Shown piece after piece: positions 7,593-10,800 of a DNA stretch of 10,800 bases; the first letter of the stretch is position 1; every line of letters starts with the position of its first letter. The notes beneath the pieces are model-generated. The model saw nothing but the letters and a program-made list of their open reading frames with translations. It did not search any database and was not told where the DNA came from. Made by a program: the position numbers and the translations under genes. Origin of the DNA: JARLFX01 sp036404255 (GTDB lineage Bacteria; Acidobacteriota; Terriglobia; Terriglobales; Acidobacteriaceae); the NCBI GenBank assembly GCA_036404255.1, contig DASWOP010000230.1:1-10800 (forward strand). Direction: 5' to 3'.

Positions 7593-8221
7593 TGCCCACC
7601 CGTTTCTGCCGCATGCTGCTGGGCGCGGGTCAGCACGTCACCATGTGCCGTCGGCTCATACTCAAAATCGTCCGGCTCCACGTAATCGCGCCGCATCGGA
7701 TGGTCCACAAACCCTTCCCACATCAGCAAACGCCGCAGATCGTGGTGCCCGTCAAAAATAATCCCGTACAGGTCGAAGATCTCGCGCTCCTGCAAATCCG
7801 CACTGCGCCACACATGCATCAGCGACGGCAGATGCACTTGCGTCTCACGGTCCCTGGTCCGCATCCGCAGCGTCACCGGCCCGTGCTTCAGCTCCATCGA
7901 ATACAGATGGTAGACAGCCTCCAGATAGCCGAAGGCAACGCGCTTCTGCACCTCGTCCACCTCGGTCTCCACGCCGTCCACCAGCTTCTTCACCTTCACC
8001 TTTTCGCTGATCTCGCGCTGCGGCCAGTCGATGCCCGTCACATTGGAGCAGAAATCGAAACGCAGCCCCGCCGCATCGCGCAGATACGTCGCCACCGCCA
8101 CGGCATGCTCCGCATCCAGCAGCAGCGAATGCTGCGCGCACGGGCTCGCATTCGTCACCAGTTGCAGACTGCAGCCGGGAACGTTCGCTTCAATCTCGGC
8201 TTTAATCGTCTCCAGATTCAT
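7589..8221 (-). CDS. nuoC: NADH-quinone oxidoreductase subunit C (30 kDa type)
   Basis: This 210-residue structural subunit of the hydrophilic arm contacts NuoD and NuoB. The family signature is clear at 145-164 (EREIFDLYGIIFDGHHDLRR), followed by HPMRRDY (174-180). A charged stretch at about 71-94 (ISEKVKVKKL through DEVQKR) looks like a loop insertion between the predicted strands. The C-terminal 30 residues are polar and probably disordered. The start at 8221 has AGGA four to five bases upstream. The gene overlaps the end of nuoB by 20 bases in another frame, and its stop overlaps nuoD. Confidence 0.96.
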   Translation of the reverse strand: MNLETIKAEIEANVPGCSLQLVTNASPCAQHSLLLDAEHAVAVATYLRDAAGLRFDFCSNVTGIDWPQREISEKVKVKKLVDGVETEVDEVQKRVAFGYLEAVYHLYSMELKHGPVTLRMRTRDRETQVHLPSLMHVWRSADLQEREIFDLYGIIFDGHHDLRRLLMWEGFVDHPMRRDYVEPDDFEYEPTAHGDVLTRAQQHAAETGGQ

Positions 8222-8846
8222 CTTTTCCTACCGTAGAAATCTGCACCAGCGGTGCCTGCCAGATCGTCGAATTGCTCGCCGGTTCCAGGTCGTGCGCGCC
8301 AAACTCTGGCACCACAAACTCGCTCGGCCTGCCTGCGGTCAAATGCCGTGGCCGTGTTGATCCCGTCAATTGCTGTTCCTCGATCATCTTCTGTATCGCC
8401 ATGAAGCCGTCGATCAACGCCTCTGGCCGCGGCGGGCATCCGGGGATATACACGTCCACCGGAATAAACCGGTCGATCCCCTTCAGCACGTTATAGCCCT
8501 GCTTGAATGGGCCCCCGGATATCGCACACGCGCCCATTGAAATCACATACTTCGGCTCCGGCATCTGGTTGTACAGCCGGATCACCTGCGGCGCCATCTT
8601 CTTGGTCACCGTTCCTGCCACAATCATCAAATCCGCCTGCCGCGGCGAGGGCCGAAAGACCTCCGCGCCAAACCGCGCCAGATCGTACCGCGCCATGGTC
8701 GCCGCGATCATCTCAATGGCGCAACACGCCAGCCCAAAGTTCAGCGGCCACAGGGAATTCCTGCGCCCCCAGTTATAGAGCTCCTGGAGGGACGTCGTAA
8801 AGATGCCCTGTTTGCTCAATTCGGCTTTTAGCTGCTCATCCATCAT
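8202..8846 (-). CDS. nuoB: NADH-quinone oxidoreductase subunit B (N2 cluster)
   Basis: This 214-residue peripheral subunit holds iron-sulfur cluster N2, the last electron carrier before quinone. All four ligands are present: the tandem Cys41-Cys42 in NFGLACCAIEM, Cys107 in ISMGACAISGGPF, and Cys137 in IPGCPPRPEALIDGF. The start is the ATG at 8846, or the adjacent ATG at 8843. Upstream AGGG and the seven-base gap from the nuoA stop support it. An earlier in-frame start (8933) would place 29 Cys/Trp-rich residues inside nuoA and is unlikely. The last 45 residues or so are polar and follow the Fe-S fold. The end overlaps nuoC by 20 bases. Confidence 0.97.
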   Translation of the reverse strand: MMDEQLKAELSKQGIFTTSLQELYNWGRRNSLWPLNFGLACCAIEMIAATMARYDLARFGAEVFRPSPRQADLMIVAGTVTKKMAPQVIRLYNQMPEPKYVISMGACAISGGPFKQGYNVLKGIDRFIPVDVYIPGCPPRPEALIDGFMAIQKMIEEQQLTGSTRPRHLTAGRPSEFVVPEFGAHDLEPASNSTIWQAPLVQISTVGKDESGDD

Positions 8847-8853
8847 CGGGGCC

Positions 8854-9225
8854 CTAGTTCCACTCCAATACACGCTTTTTGGCCGCCCATACCAGGCCCT
8901 CCACCAGCAGCAGGAGGAAGACCAGCATGGCAATGCACTCCCCCGCCGTCAGCGCGGTAAACGCCACAGCAAATGGAATCAGAAAAACGGCTTCCACGTC
9001 AAAGATAAGGAAGACGATGGCATACACGTAATAGCCCGGATGGAACTGAATCCACGCGTCTCCGGTCGATTCCAGCCCGCACTCGTAGATTGAATTTTTG
9101 CTTCGTCCGCTCTTCTGCGGCGAGTACACCACCGACCACAGCCACGCCATTAAAAGAGGCGTTACTGCAAAGGCCATGGCCGCCAGCAGGAGCACGAATA
9201 CGGGGAGGTAGGGAAGTCTCGTCAT
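8854..9225 (-). CDS. nuoA: NADH-quinone oxidoreductase subunit A
   Basis: This 123-residue subunit has three membrane helices (about 7-33, 66-89, 93-113) and sits at the junction of the two arms. The long first loop carries YECGLESTGDAWIQFHPGYY (48-67), with Cys49 at the position of the mitochondrial ND3 loop cysteine. Helix 2 has IFDVEAVFLIPFAV with acidic residues Asp76 and Glu78. It is the first gene of the cluster. The ATG at 9225 gives the usual family length. A GTG at 9261 would add 12 polar residues and overlap the CRP-like site less closely. The ribosome site is weak for both. The region upstream is a divergent promoter region. Confidence 0.95.
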   Translation of the reverse strand: MTRLPYLPVFVLLLAAMAFAVTPLLMAWLWSVVYSPQKSGRSKNSIYECGLESTGDAWIQFHPGYYVYAIVFLIFDVEAVFLIPFAVAFTALTAGECIAMLVFLLLLVEGLVWAAKKRVLEWN

Positions 9226-9265
9226 GACCGTCAAATCTACCGTATCAGACCCGGCAAACACGACC

Positions 9266-9281
9266 TGTGACGCCAGTCACA
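9266..9281. promoter_or_regulatory. Perfect CRP-type palindrome (TGTGA-N6-TCACA)
   Basis: The sequence TGTGACGCCAGTCACA has perfect six-base arms (TGTGAC/GTCACA) around four bases. TGTGA-N6-TCACA is the textbook core of E. coli CRP sites, and Crp/Fnr-family proteins in other phyla use related palindromes. It lies between the divergent nuoA (start 9225) and DHOD-like gene (start 9347), about 48 bases from the nuoA start, where a dimeric regulator could act on both. I see no convincing -35/-10 pair near it. The regulator identity is inferred. Confidence 0.5.
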
Positions 9282-9300
9282 TCCAACCCCGCTTTCCCGT

Positions 9301-9331
9301 CGCAAAATCATCTTGCGCGGTATTTTCGCAA
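9301..9331. promoter_or_regulatory. Alternating CGCAA / TTGCG elements
   Basis: CGCAA (9301-9305), TTGCG (9313-9317) and CGCAA (9327-9331) occur in a row just before the DHOD-like start codon. The middle element can pair with either neighbour, giving two mutually exclusive small hairpins or two overlapping operator half-site pairs. The last element overlaps the candidate ribosome site AAGGA (9331-9335). The arms are short, so chance is possible. Confidence 0.3.
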
Positions 9332-9346
9332 AGGATGGCGACTACG

Positions 9347-10366
9347 ATGATTGACCTGAAAACTGACTACCTCGGCCTTAAACTGAAGAACCCACTGGTA
9401 GTTTCCTCCTCCCCCCTGACCGGATCGCTCGACGGCATCAAGCGCCTTGAGGATGCCGGAGCAGCCGCCATCGTTCTGCCCTCTATCTTTGAAGAGCAGC
9501 TCACGCTGGAGAGCAACGCCCTCGACAGCGACCTCTCCCGCGGCACAGACTCCTTCTCCGAATCGACCAGCTTCCTGCCGGACTACGGCAACTATAGCCA
9601 GGGGCAGGATACCTACCTGAACCTCCTCCGCCAGGCCAAAGCCACAGCCGGTATCCCCATCCTCGCCAGCCTGAACGGCGCCTCCGCCGGCGGCTGGATC
9701 CGCTTCGCCAAGGAGCTGGAAGAGGCTGGCGCCGACGCATTGGAGCTGAACACCTACTCCATCGCCACCAACGCCCACATGTCCGGTGAATCGCTGGAAG
9801 AGGCGGTCGTCGACCTCGTCCACCAGGTCAAGCAGTCCACGCACATTCCCGTGGCCGTCAAACTCTCCGCGCAATACACCAGCGTCCCGCACCTCGCCCG
9901 CCACTTGGACGACGCTGGCGCCAACGCCCTGGTCCTCTTCAACCGCTTCTACCAGCCCGACTTTGACATTGAGAACCTGAGCGTCGTCCCCCGGCTGAAC
10001 CTGAGCCGCCCGGAAGAGCTTCTCCTCCGCCTCCACTGGACAGCGATCCTCTACAGCCATCTCCGCGCCCAGCTCGCCATCACCGGCGGCGTCCACTCGG
10101 CAGAAGACGTGCTGAAGTCCCTGATGTCCGGTGCGCAGGTTGTCATGATGGCCTCGGTTCTCCTGGAAGAGGGCATCCCCCAGCTCACCGTCATCCAGAA
10201 CGATCTGGTCAAGTGGATGGACGAGCACGACTACACCTCTATCCAGCAGATGCGTGGCAGCCTCAGCCGCTGCTCCGTGCCGGATTCCTCACCCTTCGAG
10301 CGCGGCAACTACATCAAGACCCTCAGCCACTACACCATGCGCCCGCCCACCGTCCCAGCGGCATAA
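9347..10366 (+). CDS. Dihydroorotate dehydrogenase-like flavoprotein (function unproven)
   Basis: This is a 339-residue, predicted cytosolic TIM-barrel protein of the DHOD-like family I recall as PRK07565, distinct from true PyrD. Family landmarks are LGLKLKNPLVVSSSPL (9-24), EDAGAAAIVLPSIFEEQ (35-51), IPVAVKLS (167-174, Lys172), LVLFNRFYQPDFD (195-207), the FMN-phosphate-type ITGGVHSAEDVL (245-256), and the C-terminal QQMRGS. The NxSCPN catalytic loop of true DHODs is replaced by NTYSIATN (135-142), so a role in pyrimidine synthesis is doubtful. Relatives are often next to pyruvate:ferredoxin oxidoreductase genes. The start at 9347 fits the family N-terminus (M-x-DL) and has AAGGA 11 bases upstream. 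An ATG at 9335 would add MATT. The gene diverges from nuoA and ends at an intrinsic terminator. Confidence 0.9.
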   Translation: MIDLKTDYLGLKLKNPLVVSSSPLTGSLDGIKRLEDAGAAAIVLPSIFEEQLTLESNALDSDLSRGTDSFSESTSFLPDYGNYSQGQDTYLNLLRQAKATAGIPILASLNGASAGGWIRFAKELEEAGADALELNTYSIATNAHMSGESLEEAVVDLVHQVKQSTHIPVAVKLSAQYTSVPHLARHLDDAGANALVLFNRFYQPDFDIENLSVVPRLNLSRPEELLLRLHWTAILYSHLRAQLAITGGVHSAEDVLKSLMSGAQVVMMASVLLEEGIPQLTVIQNDLVKWMDEHDYTSIQQMRGSLSRCSVPDSSPFERGNYIKTLSHYTMRPPTVPAA

Positions 10367-10392
10367 GCCAACTGAAATACTGTTGCAACAAG

Positions 10393-10418
10393 AAGCGCGG
10401 CCCAGGCCGCGCTTTTTT
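10393..10418 (+). terminator. Intrinsic terminator after the DHOD-like gene
   Basis: AAGCGCGGCC (10393-10402) pairs with GGCCGCGCTT (10405-10414), giving a GC-rich stem with a very short loop (effectively CCAG). The T run TTTTTT (10413-10418) follows at once. It lies 27 bases after the DHOD-like stop, the right place to end that transcript. Confidence 0.9.
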
Positions 10419-10499
10419 GTGCTCAGCAAACATTTCAACTCTTACCGCTCTGCGCGTTAGTTCCTGGTGACCACCTCTCGCCGACCGTCTTCGCATAAA

Positions 10500-10527
10500 T
10501 TGCTTACCCAGCAAGTCTTCTGATACT
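10500..10527 (+). promoter_or_regulatory. Candidate promoter of the lipoprotein gene
   Basis: TTGCTT (10500-10505) and GATACT (10522-10527) are separated by 16 bases and resemble sigma-70 -35 and -10 boxes (three and four matches of six). TTGCT/AGCAA (10500-10504, 10510-10514) also forms a small inverted repeat over the -35. The predicted transcript start would fall only a few bases before the ATG at 10538. The match is weak. Confidence 0.35.
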
Positions 10528-10537
10528 CTTCCGCACC

Positions 10538-10800
10538 ATGAGCAAATCTCCGCGCATTTCGTGCGGTGTTGGCATTCTCCTCTTAGCCATGATTGGGTGT
10601 GGGAGTGGCTCGCATATTCTGCCCCCCTCAATCACCCAGCAACCCGGCAACCAGATTGTTCCCCTTGGCGCGGCAGCGACCTTCTCCGTCGTGGTCACAG
10701 GATCTCAGCCTCTCCAGTATCAGTGGAGTAAAAATGGTCAACCCATCGCCGGTGCGACTGCTTCCACTTTTACAACCTCATCTTTGACTGCATCCGATGC
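10538..10800 (+). CDS. Ig-like domain lipoprotein, N-terminal part (runs off window)
   Basis: The first 87 codons are visible, with no stop before the right edge. The N-terminus MSKSPRISCGVGILLLAMIGC is a lipoprotein signal peptide, with a short basic start, a hydrophobic core and a lipobox-like MIGC. The mature protein would start at Cys21 and be lipid-anchored outside the cytoplasm. From about residue 31, SITQQPGNQIVPLGAAATFS followed by PLQYQWSKNGQPIAGA (60-75) is the typical start of a bacterial immunoglobulin-like domain: a QP-N-x-x-V-x-x-G opening, then YQW-x-KNG. Such domains are common in secreted Acidobacteriota proteins and often precede other modules, so the full function cannot be told. 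No Shine-Dalgarno sequence precedes the ATG. Codon use is less GC-skewed than in the nuo genes. Confidence 0.8.
   Translation, partial: MSKSPRISCGVGILLLAMIGCGSGSHILPPSITQQPGNQIVPLGAAATFSVVVTGSQPLQYQWSKNGQPIAGATASTFTTSSLTASD

Noticed and set aside
8847..8933. Extended N-terminus of nuoB starting at 8933
   Set aside because: It would encode a Cys/Trp-rich stretch (MPCWSSSCCWWRAW) that is simply nuoA read out of frame. The ATG at 8846 has normal spacing and family-like length.
9308..10228. A 306-codon open frame on the minus strand opposite the DHOD-like gene
   Set aside because: The composition is Gly/Val/Gln/Asp-rich shadow coding with no motifs. The plus-strand frame has clear family similarity along its full length.
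10381..10390. Perfect ten-base palindrome TGTTGCAACA after the DHOD-like stop
   Set aside because: It is too short to form a stable hairpin and lies just before a clear terminator. No gene start is near enough for it to be an obvious operator.
10465..10473. TGGTGACCA palindrome in the intergenic region before the lipoprotein gene
   Set aside because: It shares GTGAC with the CRP-like sites but lacks the N6 spacing and the second TCACA arm, so I do not count it as the same motif.
1..10800. CRISPR arrays, insertion sequences, tRNA genes, toxin-antitoxin or defence genes
   Set aside because: I looked for repeated units, terminal inverted repeats with transposase frames and cloverleaf-like segments and saw none. 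Nearly all bases are assigned to housekeeping genes.

Overview
The window is GC-rich bacterial DNA dominated by one long gene cluster on the minus strand that encodes respiratory complex I (NADH-quinone oxidoreductase type, nuo). Read in the direction of transcription, from about 9225 down to base 1, the order is nuoA-nuoB-nuoC-nuoD-nuoI-nuoH-nuoJ-nuoK-nuoL-nuoM-(nuoN, cut by the window edge). The genes are packed tightly. Four junctions are ATGA stop/start overlaps (C/D, I/H, J/K, L/M), nuoB and nuoC overlap by 20 bases, and only the H-J and K-L gaps exceed 50 bases. No nuoE, nuoF or nuoG, which form the NADH-oxidising module, is present, so this is the 11-subunit form of the complex. NuoI also precedes NuoH, the reverse of the usual order. 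All key residues I could check are kept: the N2 cluster cysteines of NuoB, two 4Fe-4S motifs in NuoI, the quinone-site His and Tyr of NuoD, and the Glu/Lys proton-channel residues of NuoL and NuoM. The complex therefore looks functional but needs an electron donor other than NuoF-bound NADH, or NuoEFG encoded elsewhere.

From about 9226 to 9346 lies a divergent intergenic region. It holds a perfect TGTGA-N6-TCACA palindrome, the classic CRP-type operator form, and a set of alternating CGCAA/TTGCG elements. A near copy of the palindrome lies in the 69-base nuoH-nuoJ gap, which hints at regulated internal transcription or a shared regulator.

On the plus strand, 9347-10366 encodes a dihydroorotate-dehydrogenase-like flavoprotein of the uncharacterised family often found beside pyruvate:ferredoxin oxidoreductase genes. 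It ends at a strong intrinsic terminator (10393-10418). From 10538 to the right edge is the start of a lipoprotein with an immunoglobulin-like domain.

The EFG-less nuo cluster, the DHOD-like protein and an Ig-domain lipoprotein of this sequence style together suggest an Acidobacteriota member (Acidobacteriaceae-like). This is an inference from remembered family resemblance, not a database result. I found no mobile elements, CRISPR arrays, tRNA or rRNA genes. The most interesting content is the atypical complex I and its possible link to a ferredoxin- or flavin-based electron source, rather than a wholly new system.
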